Shown here one piece after another: positions 11,878 to 23,480 of a DNA stretch of 64,000 nucleotides. The notes under the pieces were generated by a model. That model was not told the origin of the DNA and searched no databases. It worked only from the letters and a program-made list of their open reading frames with translations. The DNA lies in the NCBI GenBank assembly GCA_036023115.1, contig JAYKKT010000079.1:8169501-8233500 (forward strand), in the 5' to 3' direction. The translations under genes were made by a program, and so were the position numbers. The DNA is from Brasenia schreberi (taxonomy: Eukaryota; Streptophyta; Magnoliopsida; Nymphaeales; Cabombaceae). The stretch's first letter is position 1. Every line of letters begins with the position of its first letter.

Positions 11878-13090
11878 TCACAAGACATCAGAATCAAATC
11901 AGGGCCTCGTTCTTGACCCTACAAACAGGTACGCGATTAGTATTAAAAAAAACAGAAAAAGAGAGAGCTTCCTGTTTTTTTTGAGATCTTTGTCCGAGTC
12001 ATGACAAGACAGAGGGTAAACCCTACCTGAGTCAAGACAGGCAGAGATCAGCAAGAACAAAAAAAATAGAAAGAAATAGAGTTGCAGCAAAAGCCGCAGG
12101 TGGCCAAAGGCAAAGAACACCCGCGAGTGGCCGTAGACCATAAAAAAGGAAAGCTAGAAAGGCAAAAAGCTAGGCCATAGACTAGAAAGGCAGAAATTTC
12201 GGCTGTAGGCTAGAAAGGTGGAAAGTGAGGCCGCAGGCCAGAAAGGTGGAATGCTGGTCGTAGGCCAAGAAGGCGAAATGCCATCCGCAGGACAGAAGGC
12301 GAAAAGCTGGTCTCCCTAGAGTGCTGTAAGCCAGGAGGCAGAACACCGATCGCCCTCTCTCTCTCTCTCCCACTATGCGGTTTTCTCTCTCTCCTCCAGG
12401 CTTTTAAAATGCCTAGAAAACCGTGGGTTGAAACCAATGATTTTTCAAAACCGCCTCCAATTTTAGAAAACTGCTTCGGGCAGCGGACTAAAAAGTTCAG
12501 TCTACCCCAACCGGTTTTTAAATATTATAAGATTGTCATCAGACAAAATTACGAAAATATCCAAATATTTTTAGGTAAAAAGACCGTTTTGCCCTTATTA
12601 AGTGAAAAGTTTATTTTACCCTCCTATAGTTTATAAAAATTATGAAATACCAGCCTATTATTTTACATTACTGCCCTTCTTGGTTTAGGTTATTACAGTT
12701 CTGCCATTGTGTCAAAAGATAGATTTATCCCTGTCCTTTTAAGAAAATTTCAAATTTGAATTGAGGGACAAAATTACATATTTATCCCCGATCAGTTATG
12801 AATTTTAAAGAAATATCAAAAGTAATTTTACGGGTCTATCCTTGGGGGTTCAAAAAATTACAAAAATGGATAGATAATTAAAATTATAGTTTTACCCCTA
12901 GTATTTCTGGGAAATTATTAAAGGAATTTTTTTTGGAAAATTACAAATTTATCCCAGGTTGTTTATATATAAGAAATGAGTTATTATATTTTGTATTGTT
13001 CTAATAAGATTCTTGCTATGTGTGTTTTGTTACATATTTAATATTTCCTTTTTAGATCGTCTAATTATTATAATTACCAAACATATAAAA
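11878..13090 (+). other. Copia-A untranslated leader
   Basis: Noncoding by position, between the 5' LTR and gag. It holds a minisatellite (about 12100-12320), a CT tract (12352-12372) and an AT-rich stretch with recurring AAATTAC and TTTACCC/TTGCCC words. No clear initiator-Met primer site was found next to the LTR. Confidence 0.6.
12100..12320. repeat. Minisatellite, about 28-bp units
   Basis: Six to seven degenerate units built on GGCC-(G/A)TAGGCCAGAAAGG-GGAAA lie head to tail. Open frames across them come from the repeat and are not real genes. Confidence 0.7.
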
Positions 13091-13905
13091 ATGAAGTCAA
13101 GAATATGTGTGTCGGAACTAGCAAAAGCCGAAAAGCTAAACGGTCTAAACTTCTAAACATGAAAGAGAAGAATCTCGCTTGCTCTAACACTTAAAGGTGT
13201 TGAGTATATATTAAAGAAAACTATGCGTCCCCACCACTAGACGCAATTGAGTAACAGATAGAAATGTTTTAGAACTGTAATATTGACATACATGGAGGAT
13301 TACTTGATAAGGGTTTTCGAAGAATATGATACCGCAAAAGAGTTATTCGACTCCGTAACAACCAAATATAACACAATTGCCAAACTGCATATACAATTGC
13401 TACTACAAAAATACAATTCCTTCAAAATAAAAGAAGGAGATAACGTAGTAGAACATGTAAACCACATACTGATAATGGTTAGGGACCTAGTTGTGGCAAA
13501 CTCAGTCATCCCGAAACTGATACAAATATCAATTATCCTCAACAATCTTCCCCGCCATAGAACATGGTCAATATTGCCCTTAGATTAGAGTTAGAAATTA
13601 ACCTTTCTGAATTACCTCTGAAATTAGCAATAGAGCAAGAATACATGAACAAAAACAAGAAAGAAAAATTGCTAGTGGTACAAGATAAGATAGGGTCTAG
13701 CTCCAAACCCAACCAAAAGATAAATAAACTAAACAAAAAGTTTTACAAAAATAACAAAAAGGGCGATCAATTTTTTAAGAAAACACAGAAAACCACTTTT
13801 CGGGTCAATTGTTTCAATTGTAGAAAGATGGAACACTACAAGAGGGATTTCTGCAACAGGAAAGGCGGAGAAAACAACCCACAATATAGACAATCAGAGA
13901 AGCAG
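13091..13905 (+). pseudogene. Copia-A gag
   Basis: It starts ATGAAGTC, with an ELAKAEKLNG N-terminus. The capsid part includes YLIRVFEEYDTAKELFD and LLLQKYNSFKIKEGDNVVEH, typical of UBN2 gag. A frameshift lies near 13570-13600. The zinc knuckle (about 13810-13857) reads CFNCRKMEHYKRDFC, that is CX2CX4HX5C instead of CX2CX4HX4C, and both usual glycines are replaced. A DIICVI segment then leads to the protease. Gag packages the element RNA; this copy cannot make an intact product. The Copia-B gag at 22668 is its closest relative here. Confidence 0.85.
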
Positions 13906-14848
13906 GATATAATTTGTGTAATATCCGAATGCCTCTATATGAACTGCCCACTCACAGGATGGTGGATTGGCTCTAGAGCTTCTATGGGTTCTCTCGAAGA
14001 CTAAGGAAGGGAAAATGGATTTAAAGAAATACAAACCAGGAGAACATCGGGTGTATATGAGAAACAATACTTTCTCTGATGTTTTGGGTACTGGGTCCTT
14101 TAGAATCTTTGTACAAGGCAAACCAATTGTACTAATTGATGTATTAATTGTGCCATCAATAAAGCATAATCTGGTTTCAGTCCCTACCTTAGTAAAAAAA
14201 GGTTTTGAGGTCAGGTTTATTCCTAGCAAGGTGATTGTGGGGACACATGGGAGAATATTATTATCTAGAGAATTTGATGTAGAACATGGACTGTTTAAAC
14301 TAAATGTTAATGAAAATAAAAATCCTTTTGCTTATATTGATTGTGCCTTTAATATTGATGTGAATGTATGGCATAAACGCTTCGGGCATATAAGTCTGGA
14401 GAAGTTAAAAAAATTATCCAACTTTGACTTACTACCTAGATTTAAGAAAATTACTTTTAACAAGTGTGAAGCTTGTATACAAAGAAAGATGACAAGAAAA
14501 GTATTTTCCAAAGAGTCAACAAGGGCAACAACCCTGTTGGAGGTTATTCACATGGATTTATGTAGACCATTTATAGTAAGGTCACATTGTGAAAAGGTTT
14601 ATTTTATAACCTTTATCGATGATTACTCAAGATATACATATTTATATCTCTTGGTATATAAATTTGAGGTACTACAAACTTTGAAAAAATATAAGCAGAA
14701 AGTTGAAAATCAACTAGGGCATTCAATCAAAGTCTTAAGATTAAATAGAGGTAGTGAATATGTCTCTACAAAATTTCTTGAATTTTATAAAGATTTAGTA
14801 TTGCAAAGCAAAATACAATGCCCAGGATACTTCAATAAAATGGTGTAG
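13906..14848 (+). pseudogene. Copia-A protease and integrase core
   Basis: The protease entry reads LTGWWIGSRAS where copia proteases have WWIDSGA, so the catalytic Asp is lost. A frameshift near 13990 follows. The longest open part (13967-14848) continues through FRIFVQGKPIV and the integrase zinc-binding HHCC block (WHKRFGH ... KCEAC, about 14367-14478). Integrase core motifs are IHMDL (first Asp) and FIDDYSRYTYL, then LRLNRGSEY where the second catalytic Asp is replaced by Asn. Integrase normally inserts the cDNA into the host genome. This copy is doubly inactivated. Confidence 0.85.
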
Positions 14849-15390
14849 TTGAAAGATATAATAGGATCTTACTGAATATGACAAGGTAAATGTTAATTGA
14901 TGCCTATCTACTAACTATATTTTGGGGAGAAGCAGTCAGTACAGCGGTATACATACTCAATAGATTACCATGTAAAGTTGTATTCACTACACCATATGAG
15001 ATGTGGTTTGAAAGAAAACCCAACCTACGTCATCTCAGGATGTGGAGATCTATTGAACATGTAACAATCTTTGGTCAGTCTAGAGACAAGCTACACAGTA
15101 GGTCCTTCATATGTATATTCATCGGATATCCTAAAGGTTCAAAGGGATATTAGTTTTATCATATGGACCACAGACTGATAGAAAACAGACATATTTAATT
15201 CTTAGTATCTTCTAAGAATGACATCCTATAAAATAATGATGAATATACTGATGATCTAGTAGACCTAGATTAATCATCATTTGAACTCATAGAAGATCTT
15301 CCTAAAACAACTAAAACCTTAAGTGGACATAAAAAGCCTAGGGTCACTCCATCCTACTTAAAGGATTATCACATTTATCTTATAGAAAAA
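14849..15390 (+). pseudogene. Copia-A integrase C-terminal part and linker
   Basis: After a stop near 14848 the frame resumes with AVYILNRLPCKVVFTTPYEMW and a FIGYPKGSKGY motif (14890-15153). These are conserved landmarks of the copia integrase C-terminal region. The following bases to 15390 are a decayed acidic linker ahead of the RT. Confidence 0.8.
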
Positions 15391-15943
15391 GTGTGTAATT
15401 CGGTGGATTTGAATGAGTTGACTGATAACTTGACTTATCAGCAAGCTATGAACTCATCGGAAGCAACAAATTGGGGGAAAGCCATGGATGAGAAAATTGA
15501 ATCTATTGAGAAAAACCTAGTTTGGGAATTGACTAATTTGCCAAAAGGAAGGAAAGCTATAGGTTGTAAATGGGTTTTGAAAAAGAAATACAAGGTCAAT
15601 GGTTCAATCGACAAGTTTAAAGCGAGGCTAGTTACAAAGAGTTTTTCGTAAAAAGAGGGAATAAATTATGTTGAGACATATTCCTCAGTTGCAAAATTTG
15701 CATCCATAAGGATAATCCTAGTAATATTTGCATATTATGATTTGGACTTAGATTAGTTAGATGTAAAGACAACTTTTCTAAATGGAGATTTAGATAAAAC
15801 ATGCAGCAATTAGAAGGATTTATAGTTGAAGGCCAAGAAGATAAAGTATATAGGTTAAGAAAATCCTTATATGGCCTGAAACACTCACATCGCCAATGGT
15901 ATTTGACTTTTCAAAATGTCATTATAGAACTTGGGTTTGTGGC
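15391..15943 (+). pseudogene. Copia-A reverse transcriptase, 5' part
   Basis: It carries the copia RT entry NWGKAMDEKIESIEKN, then GCKWVLKKKYKVNGSIDKFK and KARLV. A stop at 15649-15651 sits where relatives have a Gln codon (FS-KEGI-YVETYS). The frame then continues with degraded LDVKTTFLNGDL and LYGLK-like motifs. The coding sequence is cut at 15943 by the solo Tat LTR and resumes at 19249/19254. Confidence 0.85.
15939..15943. repeat. Target site duplication GTGGC (left)
   Basis: GTGGC directly precedes the solo LTR and recurs at 19249-19253 directly after it. Confidence 0.95.
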
Positions 15944-18900
15944 TGTAGACGCAGAAAGTTCCCGCTTCTAGTTCTTAGGCCTGAAGCGAATCTTTTCGTG
16001 TGTCTAAGTCCTATTTAAGCAAAATGACGTGCCAGCTAGCTTGCTTAAGCTAGCGAAGAGATATTTTGAAATTTGACTCCTAACGTGGCGCTTGTGAGCA
16101 AGGAAGCTCTTTTCGTCGCCGACCTTCTTACACCGATGTGCAAGGGTCAGTCTGTACGCTTAGAAAATCGAGTTTTAAGCATGATAACCTATGGAAAATG
16201 TTTGAGGTGTTTGATTCGGGTTGTTTTTGTATGGTTTTAAATTTTATTTCATGTGGATTTGCACGTGCCTATGTCTTTCTTTTTATATCCCTTTTTGGGC
16301 CAACTAGGTGTGTGTTATGAACACGTGACCTAAGTGGGGCGACTTTGAGCGGGAGTGTGGGGTTTACTTTGATGCAATATGCGTCCTAACTCGTGGTATG
16401 GCGTATATGCAATGCAAACTCACGCTACTCCAAAGAGAAAACCCGAATTGAAAGACAATGCGAAAGGGAAATGACTTGAATGTAAATTGCAAAAGGGAAA
16501 TATGGCTATATCTTAAGAGTGGAAAGGCTCAATTGTGCAAGTGTGTGCCGTGTATATATGTAAAGACTACACACACTACTGAACCTCAAAACCCAAATCT
16601 TAAAGACATAGCCGAAAGGGAAACACTTATAATATATATGAGCCCGAAGGTCGCCAACGTGTTGCATAGGTATTGTGTGTATATTGAAAGACAACTCACA
16701 CGACTTAAATGAAACCCAAATATAAATTGCAATATGGCCTTGACTAAGGTCTTGGGAGTAAGAGCGAAAGCTCAATGTGTGTGAGTGTAGAATTGAAGTA
16801 CTACACACACGACATGAAATTAAACCCAAATATAATTGCAATAGGCCTTGACTAAGGTCTTGGGAGTAAGAGCGAAAGCTCAATATGTGTGAGTGTAGAG
16901 TTGAAGTACTATGCACACGATATGAAATTAAACCCAAGGGAAATTATAACACGGCCCTTACTAGGGTCTTGAAAATAAGAGCGAAAGCTCAATGTGTGTG
17001 AGTGTGGAAATTGAAAGACAACACACACAACTTAAGCAAAACCCCACACAACTTAAATTATATAAGTAAGTCTATATCTTAAGGGTTGATTAGGCCCATG
17101 TGTGTGTCAAAATCGTGTACAGCTAAGAGTTGAATAGGCTCAAGTGCACGTGTGTGTGGGTGTGCCAAACCACGTTATTACAAGCGGGGGGAGACAACGC
17201 TCCGTTATTACAACCCCATATTAAATTTAATTAAGCTTAAGCAAGTCTATATAACAAGGACCAAGTTAGGCACTTACGTATAGCTGGTCCGGGGGTGACT
17301 TGCTTGCGCTTGGGCTTGAGTGTCTCCTTGGGCTGCAAGAGGGAGCTCCTTGGAAGGGCGCGGCAAAGGGAGGTGCTGGCCGAACGGCAAGAGTGCTGTG
17401 GGTGGCGCTTTGGCGCTAGCCGAATGATGGGGGCTGCCTTGGCTGGGGTAGTTAGGGGTGCTTAGGGAAGGAAAGGGGAGCTAGTTAGGGTTGTCACTAA
17501 GGAGTAGGGCAGGTGTTAAGGGAAGGTAGGGCTGAGGGAGTTTAGCTAGGGGCTGTCTAAGGAAGGAGGAGGGGTTGGTGGTGCAGTCAACTTAGATGGG
17601 TCGACTGGTGGAAGATGGCAAGTGGTGGCCGGCTGGATGAGGTGGCGGCTAGGCTAAGGAAGATGCTGCGGGTGGTGGCTAAGAGTGGAGGGGGAGTGAA
17701 GAGAGTGTGGTGTTATGATGGGGTACTAACCGGAGTGGCTGGATGAAGGGTGAAGGTGGCGGGTGTCAAAGGGAGGCAGCTGAATGGAAGGTGGCAGGTT
17801 GGTGCAGGCGGGTGGCGTGGAATGGAGCTGGCCAGAGGATGGTGGTGGCGTGGAGTGGAGCTGCTGGAAGTTGGTGGTGGCGGGTTCCAAGGGGGAGCAG
17901 GTGAGAGAAGAGAGAAAGGGATAAGAGAGGAGAGAGCAAGGGCTCAGCTGCCCAGGAATTGCCTGAAAAACCTGCCCACTAGGGGGGGGGGGGGGTTTAT
18001 AGGGCTTTGGTGGGTCGGTTTGGGCTGGTATTGGGGGGGCTGGTTTAGGGGTAAGGTGGTGGTGGTTTGGGGATAAGGTGGGCCAAATATTTAGGGGGGG
18101 GTAGATATTTAGCTTAGGTAGTTTTAGGGATATGGTGTGCTAGGGATTTAGGTGGGCTGGTTTAGTGGTTTAGGGCTTAGTTAGGTGGGTTGGGTTTAGG
18201 GTGAGGTTTAGTGAGGTGGGTTAGGTGTTTAGGCTAGGATTAGGTCAGGATTAGGGGAATTAGGCTAGGTTTAAGGAAGGATTAGGGAGGTGGGTTAGGT
18301 GATTAGGTTGGGATTAGGGAAGGATTAGGGAAGTAGGTTAGGTGATTAGGTTAGGATTAGGGAAGGATTAGGGAGAAATGGCTAAGTAAGGGGGATTTTA
18401 GGCTAGGGTTAGGGTTAGGAGCATCCCTTTGCATGGCCCATAGACCTAATTGCATCATGTTGGTGCAGCCCTAGGTTAGGTGTAGGTTCATACAAGTTTA
18501 AACCCACACTAATTAGGCTAACCCACATGATTAACCCAAAACTTGACACACAAGTCAAGCTTAACACATTGCACTCAAATCTTATTCTCCCCATTCTCTC
18601 TCATGCCCAAGATTCTACGTAAATTTCTTGTGGGCCCCACCTCCATTTATGAGAAGGTGATGTGGGCCATGGATGTGGATATTGGATTGGATCTTTGGAT
18701 CCAAATTCAAATCCAAATCCACATATATGTTTGGATTGGGATATGGATATATATGGTCCAGATCCAATCCAAAGCTGAATTCTGACTCCTTCAGGGTATG
18801 TTCGAAATGAACAGTTTGTGCAGGGCCTGAAGCATCAGTACTCCGTCTTGCGTTGGGTCTTCGCCAACATGGTGATCTGCTTCTGTTTTCACCTTCTGGA

Positions 18901-19248
18901 GATGATTTCAAAGAGTTTTATTGATAACAGGGGCTTGGATGTTCGAGATTCTGGGGATGAATCTAACACGAGAGTTGATGTGCCGGGCTTGACTGTGCTC
19001 TAGTTCCGGGCTCTCTTTTGCTCTTTTGGTCCTACTTTTATCAGGCCAAGTCGCTTTGTGGGGTTTCAAAGCGTCTTTTAAAAGGTTTTAAAACGATATT
19101 ATACATATTTTAAAACATATATAGTTTAAAGCATATGTACAGGGTTTTTCCTAGAAGGCTCCTGGGTTTCCAGACTCAAAATAACCCTTTGGGGCAGCTT
19201 TTGTAAAACCAGGTGTTTGAGAAATCATGGGATTTTAGGGTGTTTACA
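15944..19248 (-). mobile_element. Solo Tat-family LTR, reverse orientation (3305 bp)
   Basis: Read on the minus strand it starts TGTAAACACCCTAAAATCCC and ends TCTGCGTCTACA, matching the ends of the other Tat LTRs. It lies between perfect GTGGC duplications with no internal sequence. It holds the family landmarks: inverted GGAT/ATCC block (18680-18770), telomere-like stretch (18095-18470), TATA-like box next to a G-tract (17982-18002), tandem monomers (about 16500-17010) and the terminal hairpin (about 16035). It most likely arose by recombination between the two LTRs of a complete element. Confidence 0.95.
17982..18002 (-). promoter_or_regulatory. TATA-like box of the solo LTR
   Basis: CTATAAA on the minus strand is followed downstream by a run of about 14 C (G on the plus strand). 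This equals the TATATAAA plus C-tract arrangement in the other LTRs. Confidence 0.55.
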
Positions 19249-20277
19249 GTGGCTAATGAACTTGATCATTGTGTATATGTCTGGAACAGTGGGAGCCACT
19301 TTGTCATCTTATCATTATATGTAGATGACATATTGTTGACTGAGAATGACAATGAGATGATTGTCAAAACCAAGTCATGATTAAACTCAATATTCAAAAT
19401 AAGGGATATGGGGAAACGATCCTATATCTTGGGTATAAAGATCTCTCGAGATAGAGAATCTAAACTCTTACGCCTAAGTCAGGAGATATATATTGACTAT
19501 ATCCTCAAGAAGTTCAAAATGGGTGAATGCAATTATGTTGTTATACCCATTGCAAAAGGGGTTAAACTAAGTGAGGCTGATTGTCCTAGTGGAGGAGACG
19601 ATAAGCCTAACGTTTCTTATGCACAAGCTATGGGTAGCTTGATGCTATGCTGTGTATAAAGCTTGATATCAGCTTTGTTGTTGGTCTTGTGAATAGATAT
19701 CAAAGTAATCTTAGACGACAGCATTGGATAGATGTAAAAAGGATTTTAAGATATCTGAAATGACCAAGAGACTTGAAACTATGTTTTCATGCAGATGAAC
19801 TGAAAGTAGTAGGATACTCAGAAGCTAATTTTGTTGGGAGCAAAGATGACACTAAATCTACCTTGGGACAAATATTCTTATTTGGAGGTAGTACTATTTT
19901 TTGGGTATATAAGAAACAGGGTTGTGTAGCATTGCATACACTGAAAACGAAGTATGTGGCTTGCTGTATGACTGCAATGAGTATTGTCTAGATAAGTTGC
20001 TTCATACATGAATTGAAGCTGAAAATAGCCAACAAGCCTATTGCCATTTATTGTGACAACAACGCAGTAATTACTCTTATCAAGAGTGGAGCAGATAGCT
20101 CTAAAAGCAAGCATATAATGGTTAAATACCACTATGTTCATGATATGGTTATGAGAAAAGAAATGTCCATCTCATATATGCCTACAAATGATATTTTGAC
20201 AGACCCCTTGACTAAAGGCATAACAGAGGAGCTTTTCTCAAAACATGTTACAAAGATGGGTTTGAGATATATTTGAT
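19249..20277 (+). pseudogene. Copia-A reverse transcriptase 3' part and RNase H
   Basis: The first bases repeat the GTGGC duplication. The frame then gives ANELDHCVYVW and LYVDDILL, so the RT catalytic YVDD box is preserved. From 19408 come RSYILGIKISRDRESKLLRL and KKFKMGECN, then SYAQAMGSLM. RNase H follows: GYSEANFVGSKDD (the first catalytic D is replaced in the usual DADWAG motif), TKYVACC, AIYCDNNAV and HIMVKYHYVHDMV. The tail NDILTDPLTKGI is the normal copia end. Several frames are needed, so it is non-functional. Confidence 0.88.
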
Positions 20278-20397
20278 TATTGTATAGGTAAATAACCACA
20301 CAATGGGTAGTGATTGTAATAGCAATAATGAAATGACATTACTAGGAAAACCTTACAAAAGTGGGAGGAAAACTAGTATGTTAGTACACTTGGCTTG

Positions 20398-20413
20398 AAT
20401 GGCCAAGTGGAGA
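20398..20413 (+). other. Copia-A polypurine tract
   Basis: AATGGCCAAGTGGAGA directly precedes the 3' LTR start TGTAAGG. This is the usual copia plus-strand priming site form (GGCCAAGTGGGAGA-like). Confidence 0.75.
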
Positions 20414-20839
20414 TGTAAGGTTGTGACAATTCTCGGCAACCTAGCATAGAAACGACTTGACTGGTCATTCAACCATTATTTGTGGTACGATTACGAAAAG
20501 AATGTTCATAATGGCCATAAAATCAAAACCACCAAACCGTTACCAGATTGCACGGTAATTGTCCGGTTAAAGGGGCTCCTGAAGAGGAAAGCCCAGCGGG
20601 ACAAACCGGAAAAGGTAGGATCACAGCTACTCTATAAATACAGAGCAATGCATACAGTCAAACATAGGAAAAAACCATTAGAAACCTTCTCAAACAAAAC
20701 TTGCTGCGTGGAAACCTTGAAACCAAAAACTACATACCTTTGATCTTTCGTTGTAGGCGTACTTAAAATGCTTTACAAGCAACAAACCAGGAGGTCGAAA
20801 GAAGCTAGAATCTGACAAGAAGACATCAAAATCGCCACA
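20414..20839 (+). repeat. Copia-A 3' LTR
   Basis: Partner of 11434-11877, starting TGTAAGGTTGTG and ending GCCACA. Clear substitutions and small indels separate the two, in the order of ten percent or more by eye. CAACG follows it. Confidence 0.85.
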
Positions 20840-21168
20840 CAACGCACTCTGAAGGTACTAAGATTTCAAGTAATGCTTGTTATAATTAACATTGTCAAGT
20901 TTTCCTAGTTTTGAATGTTCAAGTAATTCTAGCATTGTTACTTGAGAATGAAACAAATATTATTGAGTAAGGTCACTCATGGGTGTATTCTTGAACTAGA
21001 TGGATTTGCTACTTTGTGAGAAACAAAGTTTGCAAACAATAGAAATTCACGTGTAGAAGAATATTTGATTCCTTAACGAATTGGACAGAGATCTTGCAAA
21101 AGCATTTAGAATCCTTTGGATGTGGGATGAGGAGGATATAATGTCCATCATATCTATAAGTAGTGGGT
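20840..21168. other. Spacer between Copia-A and Copia-B
   Basis: I see no coding frame or known repeat. It could include the unrecognised start of the Copia-B 5' LTR. Confidence 0.4.
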
Positions 21169-21534
21169 GACCACTATTGGCCTCATTACTAATAACAACC
21201 ATGAAATGCGGGAAGAAGGATCATTTTTCTGGATTTCATGAGTTGTATTTTTTTAAATATAAATATTAGTAAAAACTGTTTTGTTTTGAAAAAGTCACAT
21301 ACATTTCCTGGATAAAATAAAATGACTGTTAAAAAGGAAAGCTAAGAAAGGAAAACTCGGAAGATGGAAGAAGCTATGTATAAATACAAAAGAATTATAC
21401 AGAAAATAAAATATGCAATACAATCTTCTAAGAAAAACCTCTACGGGTAACCTAGAACACATCTCTCTCCTCTTCTTTCTTCTCTCTTATCTATCCCATT
21501 TACAGAAAATACAGAAAGATACTTGGAGCAACTA
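21169..21534 (+). repeat. Copia-B 5' LTR (left edge uncertain)
   Basis: It matches 55178-55534, for example CAACCATGAAATGC, ATTTCATGAGTTGTATTTTT and GTATAAATACAAAAGAAT (TATA-like, about 21378). The match stops after GAGCAAC. CTACAGAGCCGG follows, resembling a decayed initiator-Met primer site. Confidence 0.75.
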
Positions 21535-22667
21535 CAGAGCCGGTTTAAGCTCTTCGACAACTCCAAAAAAGTATGTCGATTCTGCAAAAGCAAAAAAATA
21601 GTGAGAGAATAGTTTTTTTTTTCAAAGGAGGGAGAAGGAATGTATGGACAATCAGAAGCCACCCTTTGAAGGTTGCCTTAGGTAGGTGGTACGCTTGAAA
21701 AGCAAATAGTTAAAGAGAAAGAGGAAAAACGATAAAGTCAGTCAAGCAAAAAGGAACTGTCGGTGACCTCCCTTTGTTTCCTCTTTTTGTTTCTCTCCCT
21801 CTATACTGAAACCAAAGAGGAAGAGAGGTAGATCCTAGATGACCAGAGACAAAGCCTAGATGACCGTATGTAGAGCCCAAGAAGGTCAGAGGCGAAAGTC
21901 CAAGATGGTCATAGGTAAAGCCCAAGGCTGTCAGAGGTGAAAGCCTAGATGGCCAGAGGTGACGACCTGACCAGGCCAGCAATGAGAGCCCATAGGCGGC
22001 GGATCGTCATCTTCCCTCTCTCTCACTCTCTCTCCTACATATAAATCCTGACAAAACCATGGGCGATAAATTGCCCAGGGCAATGGTTTTGTGTCTAAAA
22101 TTACCATTTTGCCCCTATACAAAAATCTAATTACGGAATATCGAGGAGCAAAATTACTAATTGTCCATATATTTTGATGCAAAAAGATTATTACACCCTT
22201 ACGAGTGTAAAAAGTCTTTTCTACCCTTTGATAATCCGTGAAACTACAAAAACTAGTGAGTACTTTTACTTATTTGTCCTTGGTTATTTCAAGAAATTAT
22301 AGAACCTAGGATTGGGTGTTTTTACAGATATAACCCAATTAGTTTTTCAGAATATCTGTTATACTACCTTGGAAAAGTATAAGTATACCTCTATACTTTC
22401 TGAGAAATATCGTGAATAGTATTTTTTCAAATACAATCCTTTTTTTAATATATTTCTAAAAAAGTACCTATAAGTTAAATAAACTGAAGTACACAACGTG
22501 TAAATATTTATTGTTTAGTATTTAGAACTTGTGGACATTGCATTTAGGTGCCTAGCTATTTTTTGTTCATTCTTTATGAAATATCTTATACAAATTCATC
22601 TGATGCTTGTTTTATGTTTTCTATCTTAAAATATACTCTACTTATTGTCTCTCCCTAAAATTTAAAA
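21535..22667 (+). other. Copia-B untranslated leader
   Basis: Noncoding between LTR and gag. It has a short-unit minisatellite (about 21830-21985), a CT-rich tract (about 22012-22034) and AT-rich DNA with TTGCCCC-type words. It has the same plan as the Copia-A leader. Confidence 0.6.
21830..21985. repeat. Minisatellite, about 22-bp units
   Basis: About six degenerate units on the pattern CC(T/A)AGATGG-CAGAGG-GAAAG. Frames opening across it are repeat artefacts. Confidence 0.65.
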
Positions 22668-23480
22668 ATGACTTCTAGAATTTATGTTTCTGAATTTTCT
22701 AAGACTAACAAGTTAAATGGCATAAATTTTTAAACTTGGAAAAGGAGAATTCCATTGGCTTTAACTTTAGAAGAAGTTGACTATGTACTGAAGGAAATGA
22801 TTTTGCCTCCTACTCTAGTTGCAATATATGAAAAAAAAGATATATAAGATATTTCTAAAGGATGATATAATAGTCAGGACCATAATGTTGACCTACATGA
22901 AAGATGACTTGATTAGGGTTTTTGAAAATTTTGAAACTACTAAAGAGCTATTTGATTCTCTAATCACTAAATATGATACTATAGGTAAGTTGAATGTACA
23001 ACTACTCCTTCAGAAGTACAACTCTTATAAAATGAAAGAAGGTGATAACATAGTTGGACATATTAACCAAATGTTAGTAATGACTAGAGATTTAGTTGTA
23101 GCAAAGTCGATCATTCCTAAACCAATGCAAATATCCACGATTCTAAACAATCTTCATCCTTCTTGGAACATGGTAACCACAATAGTTAGACTTTGACCAA
23201 ATTTTACCCTTTCTGAATTCTCACTAAAACTAGCAATCGAACAAGAACATATAAACAAAAACAAAAGAGAAAAGTTGTTAGTTACTCGAGATGATAGAGG
23301 GTCTAGCTCTAAAAATAAGAGAAAAAAAAAACAAATAAGAAATTTGGTAAGAATAAAAAACAAAGCGGTCAAACTTTAAAAAATCATACGAATTCACTTT
23401 TTGAGTAAAGTGCTTCAATTGTGGCAAGATGGGGCACTACAAAAGAGTCTGTCGCAATAAGAAGATTAATGTTAGAAATA
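22668..23480 (+). pseudogene. Copia-B gag
   Basis: It starts ATGACTTCTAG, with an EFSKTNKLNG N-terminus equivalent to Copia-A. The capsid part (22819-23196) includes MKDDLIRVFENFETTKELFD and LLLQKYNSYKMKEGDNI, and ends LHPSWNMV. A stop follows at about 23194-23196. A lysine-rich segment leads to a zinc knuckle, CFNCGKMGHYKRVC (about 23412-23453), which is the normal CX2CX4HX4C form but frameshifted relative to the capsid. Confidence 0.85.

Larger units (their letters stand above)
11434..20839 (+). mobile_element. Copia-A, Ty1/copia element with nested solo LTR
   Basis: Two related LTRs (11434-11877 and 20414-20839) start TGTAAGGTTGTG and end GCCACA. Gag, protease, integrase, RT and RNase H remnants lie between them in copia order. 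Flanking pentamers CAATG (left) and CAACG (right) fit a 5-bp target duplication with one later substitution. Removing the solo Tat LTR leaves about 6.1 kb. Clear LTR divergence and many stops indicate an old, inactive copy. Confidence 0.9.

Noticed and set aside
17750..18076. Gly/Arg-rich open frame
   Set aside because: Antisense reading of the same C-rich LTR segment in the solo LTR.
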